This document shows, piece after piece, positions 35,150 through 46,394 of a DNA stretch of 64,000 nt. Each line of letters begins with the position of its first letter. Position 1 is the first letter of the stretch. Both the position numbers and the translations under genes were made by a program. Origin of the DNA: Blastomyces gilchristii SLH14081 (Eukaryota > Ascomycota > Eurotiomycetes > Onygenales > Ajellomycetaceae); assembly GCF_000003855.2 (NCBI RefSeq), contig NW_003101662.1, positions 436,441 to 500,440 on the forward strand, written 5' to 3'. Below the pieces are notes generated by a model. It ran no database searches, had not been told where the DNA came from, and was given only the letters and a program-made list of their open reading frames with translations.

Positions 35150-38100
35150 CAAATAAAATCTCAGAATCAGGTCATGAGATTATTCAATTTGATATTGAAC
35201 TGAGTAAAAAACAAAGAAGTGAAAATCCTCTTCTCTCTAATCAGTATAACTTTGAAAAAGCTGATTGAAAAGCAGTTGAAGAAAGAGTAAAACAGCTGAA
35301 ATCTGAAAGACAGAGTAAGCTCTATTGAAATCAAAGTCAAGATATCTCAAATAAAATGCTTAAGAATAGAGTAAAGCTGATTACATCTAGTCTTCTAATA
35401 AGTATTGAAGAAAATATTTCAAAGAAAAAGTCTTCTGAGTATTCAAAACCTTGATGAAATGAGAATATTACTTCTAAAAGAAAGTAATTAGTCACTGCTA
35501 AGAGAGATTGAAAGAATAACTTAATATCTAATAAAGAGTTCAGAGCTATTCAAAATGAATATTTTTCAGATATTAAAAGAGTTAAAACAGATTACTGAAA
35601 TAAATTTCTTGAAGAAGTATAAGAAAAAGAAGTCTTTATAGCCTTTATCTATACTAAAACAAGAAGTGTAGCAAAGCTTTTAACCTTAGAATATGAATTT
35701 CAGAATGTATTATATACAGCAAACTCTTTTGAGGAAAAATATCAAGCTTTTATAAGAATTCTCTTTCAAAACTCATCACATTTAGAAGAGAAGAATATGT
35801 CATTTCATGAATATATTGATGAAAATAACTGGGAATGATCTGAGCTTACATGTGATGAACTAGAGTTAGTAATATTCTCAAGTTCAATTAAGACTGCTGC
35901 AGAGCCTGATTCAATTAATCACTTAATTATTCAAAACACATATTTCTACTTGAAGAATGAATATTTTGAGCTCTTTTTCAATCTCTTAAAAAATGAGTAT
36001 CACTCTGAATACTGAAGAGAAGCTACTGAAGTAATTCTTATAAAATCTAATAGAAAAGCTTCAATTTCTAAGTTATATAGAGTAATATCTCTGTTGAACT
36101 GTTTAAGAAAAATTCTAGAAAAGATAATAGCTACTAGATTATCTTCTATAAGCTCTATTAGTGATTCTCTTCTATTTAATGAATAAATAAGAGAGAGAAA
36201 ACAATGTTCTGTAATTAACACTATTCTTTCAGTTATTCATGATATTTAAGTAGCAAAGCATGAAGGCCTGGTCTCAACTGCAGTTTTTATTGAGATAAAA
36301 GATGCATTTAATCATGTTTCAAAGTCTAAGATAATTCAAACTTTGAAGATGTTAAAACTGTCACTTTCTCTAATAAAATGAGTTAACTGTTTTATATCTA
36401 AAAGAATTATACAACTTTTCTTTGATGAAATAAAACAAGACAAGACTGAGATAAAAATAGAAGTACTGCAAGAATCTTCAATCTCACTCATTTTATTTGC
36501 AATATACACTGCATATCTATTCAAGTATAGAAATATGAGAATAGTGTGATCTCTGAGTTATATGAATAATATTGATCTAGTCTACAGCTTAAAAACTATC
36601 AAAGAGAATTTGAAAGTGATTGAAGAAGCTGCAAAGGAAATCTTTGTTAGAGCAGATATCAATCAAATTTAATTTAATATAGATAAAACTAAGTTAATTC
36701 ATTTCTTTTCTAGATTCAATGAGAAAGAACTATCTCTAACTCTTTTAAATAGAGAGATTAAACCCAGTGTAAATGTCAAATGATTAGAAGTATGATTAAA
36801 CTCCAAGTTGAATTTTAAATATCACATTCAATAAAGAACTGTCAAGATAGAAAGACTATTGAATAATATAATCAGACTATTAAATACAGAGAGAGATCTA
36901 TTCTTTCAGACTATGAGACAGTTATATATAGCCTGTATTATCTCAGTAGCTGATTATAGAGTTCAAGTTTGATGAAATAATCAAGGGAATTTCACTGCAC
37001 TCTTTCAAAGTCTGTAAAACAGAGCTTTGAGAAGAATTCTGAAAGCATTCAAATCATCTTCTATTAAAGTAATGAAAATTGAAGCTTCAATTTCTTCTTC
37101 TGCTATTAGATTTGAAAAGGTCTGTATGAACAATGCTCTGAGAGTTATAAAGATGAGCTTAAATTATATAATCAGAGAAAGAGTCTCTTCTTCATTTTCA
37201 TCAATTAACTCTGAAAATCAACTGGATTAAAATAGATTTCTTGATTGAAATGAAAATAATTCTTCAAAGAAAATGCCTTCTCAACTGTACAGACTATGCT
37301 CTCTGATTAAAAATTAATTTTTTTCTTTAAATATTGAAAAAGTTGATCATGAGAAGATATCTCTCTGAAGAGAAAAGCTTGAATCTCTTATAGACTTGTA
37401 AATAAGTAAACTATTTAAGAAGAAAGAATATGAACAGCATTTGAAGAGAACTTTCACAATCAATATAGAAGACTCTATTCTGATTTATTCAGATGACTTT
37501 AAAAATGAGAATTTGAATAGATTAGACACAGACATTGCTTATACTGAAGATAATATCAATTTTATCTCAGATTTCTAAAATTTAGGCTGTGAATCTAAAG
37601 TCTTTGATGCTGAACTATTTATAATAGTGAAAGCTTTCAAACTCATTGAAATAAAATCTCATAAAAGAGAAAATATTTTAAAAGAGATATGAATATTCTC
37701 TGATAGTCAAGCTGCTTTAAAAAGACTCAGAAATAGTCAGATTTATAATGATTAAATGATTCTTGAACTGATTTTAAACTCTGTTTTGAAAATTCAAAAG
37801 AGAAGAACATTACAACTGATAATTCATCTGTATTAAGTTCCTGCTTATATAAATATTCATGATAATGAATTGACTGATTCAGCTGTAAAAAAGAGTTCAG
37901 AATTAAGCAGATCTATTCAAACAACAGTGTTCTGATTCTTCATAAAGAGAAAGATGAAAGAATCTTGTTTAAATAAGTGAAATGAAAGCTGACAGAATCA
38001 AAAGAAGAGCATACATTATTCAAGATTTGAGATAAAATCAAAGTGAAAATCTTGTTCAATTAAATATAAAAAGAAAATATTCTCATCTATAATTCAGCTG

Positions 38101-38799
38101 AAACTAGAACATGGTTATTTCAAATCCTATATACAAAGATTTAATGACAGATTTGATTCAACAGAGTGCTCATTCTGCTATGTGAATGAAAATTCTGAGT
38201 ATATTATAATGCATTATGCATTATACAATAGTCTCAGAGTCAGATTAAAGAAGAGATATAATTTAAATCAATTAAATATGAGGTTCTTATTCTCAACTGA
38301 GACAGAAATTAAATACTTAATAGACTTTCTTTCAGAAACTCAAGCAGCTATAAGAAAATGACTGAATTCAGAAGTATCTGAATATGAAGAGGTGGAAATT
38401 GATTAGATATAGTCTGTTAAAACAGCTATACACTATCTTTTAATAATTTTATTTTGTTATAGTCTTTCTTTACTATACTTATTTCTTTCTGTTCTTTTCT
38501 ATCTATCTACTTAATATGTCTATCTTTAAGACTATGTTCTCTTTTCCTTTGTCACAATATTTTCAAATGATTTCAAAGTATCAGAAGATGTTCAAATACT
38601 GCAATTTGTAAACAGTTTTTGTATTCTGAGCTGAACTTTTCTGATTTTGCATATCTGAAATTGATAAATGTATAATAGTTGACTCTATAGATATAGGACA
38701 AACTCTGAGATCTAAAGGTTCTCAGGTAGATATCATAGTCTCTGACTACATACATCTATAATTGAAGAAGAATAATAATAATAATAATAATAATAATGA
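35150..38799 (+). mobile_element. LINE copy 2, 5'-truncated, with 3' tail of TAA repeats
   Basis: Starts inside the endonuclease region and aligns with copy 1 from about 10,185 to 13,258. The RT signature reads SYMNNIDLV at about 36,556, RNase H is at about 37,480-37,920, and the CCHC-like end is at about 38,165-38,220. A 3' untranslated part of ~570 bp follows, with a stem-loop at 38,705-38,725 and a tail GAAGAATAATAATAATAATA. 5' truncation and a short simple repeat tail are LINE hallmarks. Many stops, most of them TGA where Trp is expected. Confidence 0.88.
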
Positions 38800-40285
38800 T
38801 ACACACTTTATGTTGATATCAGTCAGTGACTTCTTTGAAAGTGATCTCAGAAACTTAGAAGCCTGTTTAAATAGTGAAGATTCTTGCTTATATATAGATA
38901 TTTAAATCTACTCAGTTTATAACATCTGTATCATTGTTATTCTTTAATACAGATATATAAGTGACTGAGATGTAATGTTTTCTATCACTGCTCTGTATAC
39001 TCTTGAGCTTGATAAGACAGTTATTCAATGTCTGAAGTTATGTATAGAAGTCTTTATAAGTTAAGTCTTTATTTACACTTATAAGAGTCTGTAAGAGTTT
39101 GAAAGTTAATGTCTTCTTGAGCATGTTAATCTTCATTTAATTCTCTCAAGATTGATTATCTGCTTCTAGAATCTTAGTGTCAAAGTCAGAAATGAATGTT
39201 GTGAGAGAAGTGTTTCTCTGTCAGATACTCTGTAATCAATCTAATACTTTCTATTGTATGACAGTGTCTTAGAACAGAATATCAAGATATTTGATAATAT
39301 TATCAGATATTTGTAACACTGATTCACATGCTTTCAGCTATGAATAAAACTTCTGTTTTATATAATTCTTCAATTATTCATTGATATATCAATCTTGATT
39401 AATTAGTGAACTGATGATATCTTCATCTATACTTAGTTTCATAAGCATTTTTAACTTTCATGATAAGTAGAGAGTGAGATCAGATGTATTAAAATGTATG
39501 AGAGCATTTAAGTATTTCTTCAGTGTTTATATTATATTCATATTCAATTCTGTCAGTGTTGAAATTGTCTGTATAGAGGTTTCTTATTGAGATAATTATT
39601 GAATCTCTTTATATTGACATTGTTAAGTTACATGCATATCAGCTATCTATTGCTGTTATAATTTCAGCATTACTCAGAGTCACTGTAGCACTGTATCTAT
39701 ACTCACATTTAAGAGTTTTCTCATATTATCAGTAGACATAGCTGTATTATTCATCAGATGTGTGTAATTGTATGAATATCTCATATATCTGTATCAGAAC
39801 TCTCAGGTCTTTCACTGATATTCTCTTTGTAAGATCTTATTACAGAGTCAGAATAACTGATGAGTAAGCTTCTATCTGAGAACTCAGTATCTGCTTAACT
39901 GATTATTTCTCTATTTCTTACATATTATTATGCATTCAGATATCTTCTTGATGAATAATCATTTTTAATGAGAAGATAATAAATGTTTTTCTAGTATAAG
40001 AGGTCTACACTGAATAGATTGATGTAATATATAGATCTTATATAACAAAGAGAAAAATGTTAAAGAAGAAAAAGAAAGAGAAAGTGCAAGAATCAGTAAT
40101 CAAAGTGAATATTTATACACATATGTGATGATGTACACAGTGAAGCTTCAGAGCAGGAGAATTTATACATGTTCATAGTAGCTGAGAATCAGTAATTAAG
40201 AATGACTGAGAATTGAAGCTTTCAGCAGAGTCTATGAAGTGTAAATGAAATAGTCTATATAATTAATTAAGTGCAGTTCGTCACA
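38797..40285 (-). mobile_element. Gypsy B fragment, gag end and 5' LTR
   Basis: Aligns with 3135-4649 in the same orientation (shared TCAGTCAGTGACTTCTT near the left end and the LTR tip at the right, here degraded to GTGCAGTTCGTCACA). Protease, RT and integrase are missing; the fragment begins where the LINE tail ends. Confidence 0.8.
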
Positions 40286-41136
40286 CATATTCATAAAAAT
40301 TTATTATTATTAATAATATATCAGCTTCTATATCTACTCAGTGATAATAACTCACTCTGATATTATATATATAGTAAGTAAGCTAGCTATATTTATAATG
40401 AATTCATTAGAATATTACTTATCAGAGATAAATAGAATAATATTATATCTATATAATATAAAGAATCTTATTATTTAATATAATAATAATATTAATAAAT
40501 CTCTATAACTAGATTTTAAATCTGATATTATTAAAGTTATCAGTGATGTTTTATTTATAAAGAATCTGAATTATCACTTTATATAAGAATATATCTTTAA
40601 ACTATTTAGTAAGACTATTGATTGAAAATCTAATAGATAGATAATTATAACTATCTCTATTACTAAAGCTGAGCTTATTACTATCTCACAGACTGATAAG
40701 AAGTCTATCTGATAAGATAGATTCTTTTAACATATTTAATTTAAATCTGATTACAAGATCTGTATTCAATATAATAACTATTAAATAGTTAACATTCTTA
40801 TGAAGAAAGACTTCTCTATAATTATAAAGCTCTGACATATTAATATATATAATAGCTAACTCTGAGAATATGTTTAATTCAGTGATATTACAGTTGATTA
40901 AGTGTTTACAGTCTAGATGCTAGTGAATGACCTCACTAAGACTCTGCCATGCCAGAAATATATGAAATTTATCAAGATGCTAGACCTAGTTGATATATCA
41001 GATATTATTAAGATGTAAGCAGAATAAATAATATATCTTGATATAATCTCTACAGATTCATCTACACTCTTTTTTGATTATTTCTATGCAGCTTCATTTA
41101 CACTTTCTTTTGCATGTTACATTCACTGAAGAGGGT
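40286..41136 (+). mobile_element. Ty1/Copia element, RNase H end of pol, decayed
   Basis: The plus strand at about 40,620-41,000 reads SITKAELITISQTDKKSI, KKDFSIIIKL-x-HINIYNS, then LVNDLTKTLPCQKYMKFIKM, with TGA or TAA interrupting. This is the TxAEL...LTKxLP pattern of Copia RNase H. Left of about 40,600 the RT is unreadable. The last part (about 40,915-41,000) retains near-normal composition. GAAGAGGG just before 41,137 is a likely polypurine tract. Confidence 0.8.
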
Positions 41137-41338
41137 GTGTCAGAAAAAAGAGATTATACACTACTAAACATCATCAATATTGTATTACTATAATATTTCT
41201 CATCATCATCAGCTTACTATAATACTCATCTAATACTTACTTATACTAGCTCTCTTGGCTCGCACATTTATTTTACTATAAATAGCTCTATCTTTTGTAT
41301 GAAATAGAGATATTAGATAGTGTATGGATAATATAACA
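41137..41338 (+). repeat. Probable 3' LTR of the Copia element
   Basis: Starts TGTGTCAG after the polypurine stretch and probably ends ATATAACA, giving TG...CA limits and ~200 bp. It is less AT-rich than the pol remnant. Base composition switches to that of gene-bearing DNA at its right edge. The second LTR is not in the window. Confidence 0.55.
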
Positions 41339-41514
41339 TATGTCTCCGACACGTTGTCTATCTCCGAGTAACGCCGAACCACGGCGGCCCTTCGTCAGTG
41401 TATCCAGCCCATCCACGATACTCTATTTTGCCCATGTAGTTATCGCCTCCAAGTAAGTTATCGCTGGCGTCTGCTCACTCTTGCTCCCATAAACGCCCTC
41501 GCCTACTCCTTCAA

Positions 41515-42790
41515 ATGGCTACCTTGGGGGTATTCTCGCGCTCCTATTCAGTAGTCAAGATACTTCTCTCACGAAGTCCAGGCTGTACCAGTCGTGCTCT
41601 AATTTTCGCACCCAAAGCTCCATCTCCATCCTTACGGCCCCTTCATATCCATGTTCATGGCGGTGGCTTTATAGGTGGCATCCCGGAACTGGACAATGCG
41701 TTTTGCAAGCGCATGGCCGATGAGACGGGCGCTGTTGTCGTGTCCATCTCTTACAGCCTAGCGCCCGCGATATCCGTTTCCAACAGCTCACCTGAATGTC
41801 CAGGACGCTGCAGCTTATATTGTCGCCAACGCTGAACGGCTTTGGGGAGCCAATCCGAAACTTTTGACGCTTAGCGGGTGCTCCGTGGGCTCTAACCTGG
41901 CTCTCGCCATCTCCCGGAGTCTTTCGGATACAGACACTCCTGCCCAAAGGCACACTAATGATCGACAACTCCTGTTCGTACTCAACCCTCCTCTCCCTCT
42001 CTTTTGTCTTCACCCAGACCCCACCAAAAGTCGAGTTTGTCAGAACTAGATCAGCCCATCTCTCCTCTCACCCTCCTTCGTTTTCAAGCGCTCGACGGCA
42101 TTGGCGTTAGAAGATCTAACTTGTAAATAATTCTCCTCTGTTTTTTTTTTTATCTTTCCTTCACATTAGGTCGACCTCCGTATCCCTCCATCGGAAAAAC
42201 CACGACCGCCCCGCCTTTCCAAACAAAGACAGACCCTCTGGTCTTCATAGCTCCTCTCTTCAATGCCTACGCCGAATCTGCACGGTCCCAAAGATCCGAA
42301 GACTCTCTCTTAAATCCCATTTTAGCTGACATCCGCACTCTTCCGCAGAAAATGCTGTTTATTATTGCCGGCGCGGATATTCTTCTGCATGAGGTGACGA
42401 CCTTTGTAGACCGTCTGAAGAATGAAGTGGTGATGTTGAATTCCCAACGGGGTAATAATAGCGCAGATACCCCATCGGGCAATTATGAGGTTGAAGGCAT
42501 AGTGTTTGATAAGATGCTTCATGGCTGGTTAGATTGTAAGTTTGCTTTGCCTGTCTCCTCGCCGTTCTCTCTTTTTCCCTTTTGCACAGCATGTATTTCT
42601 TGTTATATATCATTTAGTCTCTGGCGGACCATTTTACGGAGATGGCTACTCATTACTTTTATTTCATTTGCTGCTTTTTCTTTTTTTTTTTTTTTTTCAA
42701 GTTCCATCATTCGCAATTGACGAAAATCTGAGAACGCAAGCGCTGAATGCTTCGTACGATTTTATCCGACGTTATTCACACGGAAAATGA
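41515..42790 (+). pseudogene. alpha/beta hydrolase (HSL-type esterase), frameshifted
   Basis: Hormone-sensitive-lipase-type esterase/lipase, cleaving carboxylic esters in active relatives. The oxyanion motif HVHGGGFIGG is near residue 50, then VVVSISYSLAP. After an extra G near 41,773 the frame moves to RYPFPTAHLNVQDAAAYIV and the nucleophile elbow LSGCSVGSNLAL. An intron is likely at about 42,122-42,169. The next exon starts VDLRIPPSEKPRPP in one frame, then changes frame near 42,200-42,240 to DPLVFIAPLFNAYAESA, continuing to the catalytic Asp (AGADILLHE) and the catalytic His (KMLHGWLD). A second intron at 42,538-42,700 leads to the C terminus ending RRYSHGK. All three catalytic residues remain, but at least two frame breaks do not fit introns. 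Either a recent pseudogene or base-call errors. The upstream start is unclear. Confidence 0.75.
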
Positions 42791-43429
42791 CTGGCAGATT
42801 GATAAGACCAGTTAATTGAAAGTACTTCTACAACAGCACGTGCTCCATGCGAGTGGAGCTTATAGACATGTACATATGTTAACTACTAGATAAAAGACAC
42901 TCTCCACTTGTTCATATTTGTCTTTTCGGAGAAGAAATGGGTGTGCGCATACTTTTTGCGAGTGTGCTTGATTGTAAAATTATACGTACGTTGCGAGGAC
43001 TCCGTGTAATGCTCATGTGGTGAATTCAATTAATGGGATGTGGGTTGCCCTTGTAAGTTGGTGGAAGAGTCAAATTCGTTGATTGAAGTAAGGGGTGGGG
43101 TGGGGAAGCCGATCATCACCTCCTCGATTCTGCAAATTTGTCGAGCACAAGTGGACCCCATGTTGAAACATTGACGGCATTCAAAGGACCATGTCCCGTC
43201 CCTAGTGGTAGATGCTCCTGTTGCCTGTCAAAAAGATCTCATCATCGGCTCGGCTTCTTCGGGCCGACCCCCAAACAATGCCGAAAAGCTTATTTCTCCA
43301 CATTCCACAGCCGCAAAACCCTAATTGCTGATTTCGCCGTTTGGCTTTGCTTTTGCTCTGGTCTGATTACTTTGCTTTTCAGAAAATAAAAAAAGAGAAG
43401 AAAAGAAACTAATTACTTTGACGTCCTTT

Positions 43430-44365
43430 GATTCGAATCTTTGGCGCTCTCGGGGAAATTTCTCTGGTGTCTAACAGGGAGCGGAGGAGTGGCAAATCGT
43501 GGAAGGCGTGGATTGAGTACGAAACCTCAAAGCATTTGCTATTTCCATGTTCATCATGAGCAGCCTCCTGACAACTATTTACGATATTGCGCCATGTATA
43601 TCGACAGCACAGGTGCTTGGGCTCGAATTACCAAGTGCAGATGCGCTATGGGAAGCACCCGATGAGAGGCAATGGCTTGACCTGCAAAATTCAACGACTG
43701 CTCAACTCCCCCGCTTGGAGTTAAAAGATGTGATAACCCCCTTTGACTTCCGGCCAGGGGACTCAGAGGATGGAACGAACTGAACAGAAAGTTGAGCTTA
43801 TCCAATTTTTACATCACCACTGCTACGCACGCAGTGAATATATATGTCTGGAATCTCAGACAGTGCATAATACCCTTCTCGCCGCAGGGTTTCTCGGGGA
43901 ATATTAATAATATAATCGAAGGCGAACTGCACGCTATTTGCACCCAGCAAGCGGAGACGTCAATTGCCAGATGTTGCCAGCTCTTACCAAATAGGTTGCG
44001 TGAGATGATAGAGGGGGATCACAAACGTCACCCGCTCGCTAAATTGGTCGTGTTTAATGGTTATGCGCTGCTGCGGAGCACTTTTTCTTGGGACCTTCGC
44101 TACCGACAGTACTAGGCCCATACGTGTTGCGTTGCTGACTGCATGTAAAGAGTACCCAACGCGGCCCTGGCATCGCGATCAATTCATGGATAATGCTGCT
44201 ATCAAACTGTTCACGGATATGCTGACTCCATTATATGTCTGGAAGGAGGAGGGGGGGGGGGGCGCGCCGTGGGGAACTCAAGCGCGGAATGGAGTGTCTC
44301 TAGTGGATGGAGAGGTTGAGCATTCTATCTCGGTATTTGATACAGGTAGCTATTATATTGACTAA
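43430..44365 (+). pseudogene. Fungal-specific transcription factor domain remnant
   Basis: The plus strand reads WKAWIEYETSKHLLF at about 43,500-43,545, then changes frame to MSSLLTTIYDIAPCIST and LELPSADALWEAPDERQW up to about 43,700. This resembles the middle homology region of fungal zinc-cluster and C2H2 transcription factors, which binds no DNA itself but regulates the factor. Further pieces at 43,870-44,115 (ELHAICTQQAETSIARCCQL) and 44,130-44,330 (PTRPWHRDQFMDNAAIKLFT) in changing frames are compatible with the C-terminal part. No zinc finger is visible upstream. Several frame breaks and a run of G (about 44,250-44,260) make this a degraded gene. Confidence 0.6.
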
Positions 44366-44489
44366 ACTGTCTCTACTACTTATGGGTGTGATTTTGCATA
44401 TGTTCTCTAATAAATGGATGGGAACGTTGCTAGCTCAAGCGTGAAATTATCTTCTATGGTCCTTGTCTTCACGAAGTGGTTATCCAGTC

Positions 44490-44930
44490 TTTAGCTACGA
44501 TACCAACGTCTACCTACTGGAAAGCTAGAACAGGAGATTATTGATGATGTGGGCGAGCTGATCGGGGAGAGGGTGGATGGCAGGACGGCACTCGCGGCCA
44601 GCTTGGCTGAGGCCTTTGCATCTTTGCTGGCTGATGATAGTAGTTCAGGAGGTACGAGGACACAATGTATGAGCTCTAAACTGTGAATCTTGTGTAATGA
44701 TCTAACATATACTTGCACCCGTATAGTGGCGATTTGAATGAGATGGATTCTTCTTAACCTAGCAGATACTTATGAGGAGGACTTCCAAATTGAAAAGCAA
44801 CTCGGCTCGCTGAAGATGCCGATGATATATCGATCATATCATGGATCGTACCTGGTTGAGAATGCTAAAAATGCTAAAAGTGGTTATATCCATAAAGAGG
44901 CGCCCTCTCTATGATTGCGGGTATCCGTTG
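44490..44930 (+). other. Unidentified coding-like stretch
   Basis: One plus-strand frame at about 44,497-44,690 reads LEQEIIDDVGELIGERVDGR then TALAASLAEAFASLLADDSS, unusually protein-like. A later piece (about 44,765-44,910) reads DTYEEDFQIEKQLGSLKMPM. They could be exons of a small gene or further debris of the neighbouring broken transcription factor. No start or family can be given. Confidence 0.35.
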
Positions 44931-45041
44931 TGTACTTTCATGTGGCAGGCTATCAGAAATCTCTGGTCTTGGGGCTCCAGTAACCCCTAACCACAGAAAG
45001 ATAAAAATCTAGTTCACAGCCAACCGATCGGTAGTTAAGCG

Positions 45042-46094
45042 TTAGTTCGACAAGCTCTCGCGCTGGATCTTTATTCCAAACTTCTCATACGGGAAGTCCT
45101 CCAAGCTTGCCAGCAAATGGGCCCACCCATCACCAACCTCGCCGGTCTTCCCAGATCCACGGCCTCGCCATGTATCGAGTCCCTCAAGGTCTTCCGGTAT
45201 TTCATGATCCACATCAACATCCTTATGCTCTCCTGTCAAACCAGCTAAGACCAGGTCTTCCTTCCCGCGATATTCCTCAAGCAGTCCCGCATGGGGAACC
45301 CAGACTACCTGCATCCCCGCCCTCCGCCCAGCCTCGACGCCCGGAACAGAATCTTCAAACACGAGACATTCTTCTGGTTTAATTTCGGGTTCTCCGTTAT
45401 TTGCCGCTCGAATTTCGGCATTGATGGTTTCGAGTGCCAGCAGGTAGATGTCCGGTAACGGCTTCCCTCTCCCCGCGCCGATACGGGGATTGTCACCTCG
45501 GATCAGTCTTGATTCCGGGAATACAGAGAAGAGACCTGCCAAATGAGCGGTTTTCAGGGCATAGTTCTTGGACGTCGATGACGTGGCCAGGGCGATATGG
45601 ACTGGGGAGGAGGTCTTCGCTGTCCCAGCAAGATCCGAGAGCAGAGTAACTACGCCTGGTAATGGCTTTGTGGTCGGGAAATGGATTTTCTGGAGTGCGG
45701 CTTGTTTTTCATGGAATTGGTCCTTGGGGATGGGCAATTGGGCCCAGTCATGGAATATCTTTCCGGCCTGGATTTGGGAGGAAGATTTTGAATTAGTTTA
45801 TATGCTATATAATCAGCATGGATGAAGCTATAGATAGATTATTTATACCTGTGGAGCTGGACGGCCTTGTAACTGCGCCTTAATAGACCACGGCATCGTC
45901 GGCCTGCCATACTCAGACAGAATCTTATTTATCACGAGCGAATAAATGTCCTCTGAATCGATAAGAAGGCCATCCATGTCGAATAGACAGGCCCGAATGG
46001 GAGGTGGTCTTTTGAGAAATGGGTCAGCCCAGTTGCTGCTCTACATAGTTATAAATTGAAGAACACACACATACTGTTTATGCGCAGAGGCCAT
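45042..46094 (-). CDS. HAD-superfamily phosphatase, GS1/HDHD1 type
   Basis: A haloacid-dehalogenase-fold sugar/nucleotide phosphatase, cytosolic, transferring phosphate through an Asp. Relatives include pseudouridine-5'-phosphatase and fungal glycerol- or deoxyglucose-phosphate phosphatases; the substrate cannot be told here. Exons: 46,094-46,075, about 46,038-45,849 and 45,767-45,042, about 311 residues. Motif I is CLFDMDGLLIDSED (nucleophile Asp and general acid Asp). Motif II is the Ser/Thr of ALATSSTSK. The Lys of KPLPDIYLLAL fits motif III, and CLVFEDSVPGVEAGRRAGM fits motif IV. The helical cap lies between motifs I and II. ATG 46,094 is chosen because its frame joins motif I through GT-AG introns; the acceptor of intron 1 could be three bases further. 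Divergent from the TPR gene with 300 bp between starts. Confidence 0.88.
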
Positions 46095-46213
46095 GGCTGT
46101 GTCTAAATACAGGCAGTTCTTCTCTTGACAGAGTAATAGGTGGATTCAATGGCGAGATGTTGATATGTTCTGAAGTGAATCCTTGATAGATAAAGGCGGG
46201 GGACGACTTTAAA

Positions 46214-46252
46214 GTTAGTTAAATATTATAAATATTTAAATATTTAACTAAC
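46214..46252. promoter_or_regulatory. 14 bp perfect inverted repeat in divergent promoter
   Basis: GTTAGTTAAATATT (46,214-46,227) and AATATTTAACTAAC (46,239-46,252) are exact reverse complements with an 11 bp AT spacer. It lies between the starts of the HAD phosphatase and TPR genes, so it may be a shared operator or a cruciform. Confidence 0.6.
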
Positions 46253-46394
46253 GACAGGGCTCGAGTTAGTAACTTAGTAACTATGGAAAAGGAAAGTTTT
46301 GCCAACAAAGAGCTTTCACCATCCTTAGCTACCGTATCTCTTTTTCAACATCTATAAACAAGGGGAAAAAACACTCTTGAATCCGCTCGAAAGA

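Noticed and set aside
7861..38220. Alternative genetic code with TGA as Trp
   Set aside because: TAA and TAG stops also occur in the same frames (e.g. Gln CAA to TAA), the RT catalytic Asp are lost, and the intact genes at 45-64 kb use TGG for Trp and TGA as stop. Mutation explains it better.
1..41338. Centromere
   Set aside because: AT-rich repeat blocks can be centromeric, but similar blocks occur throughout such genomes, and sequence alone does not show CENP-A.
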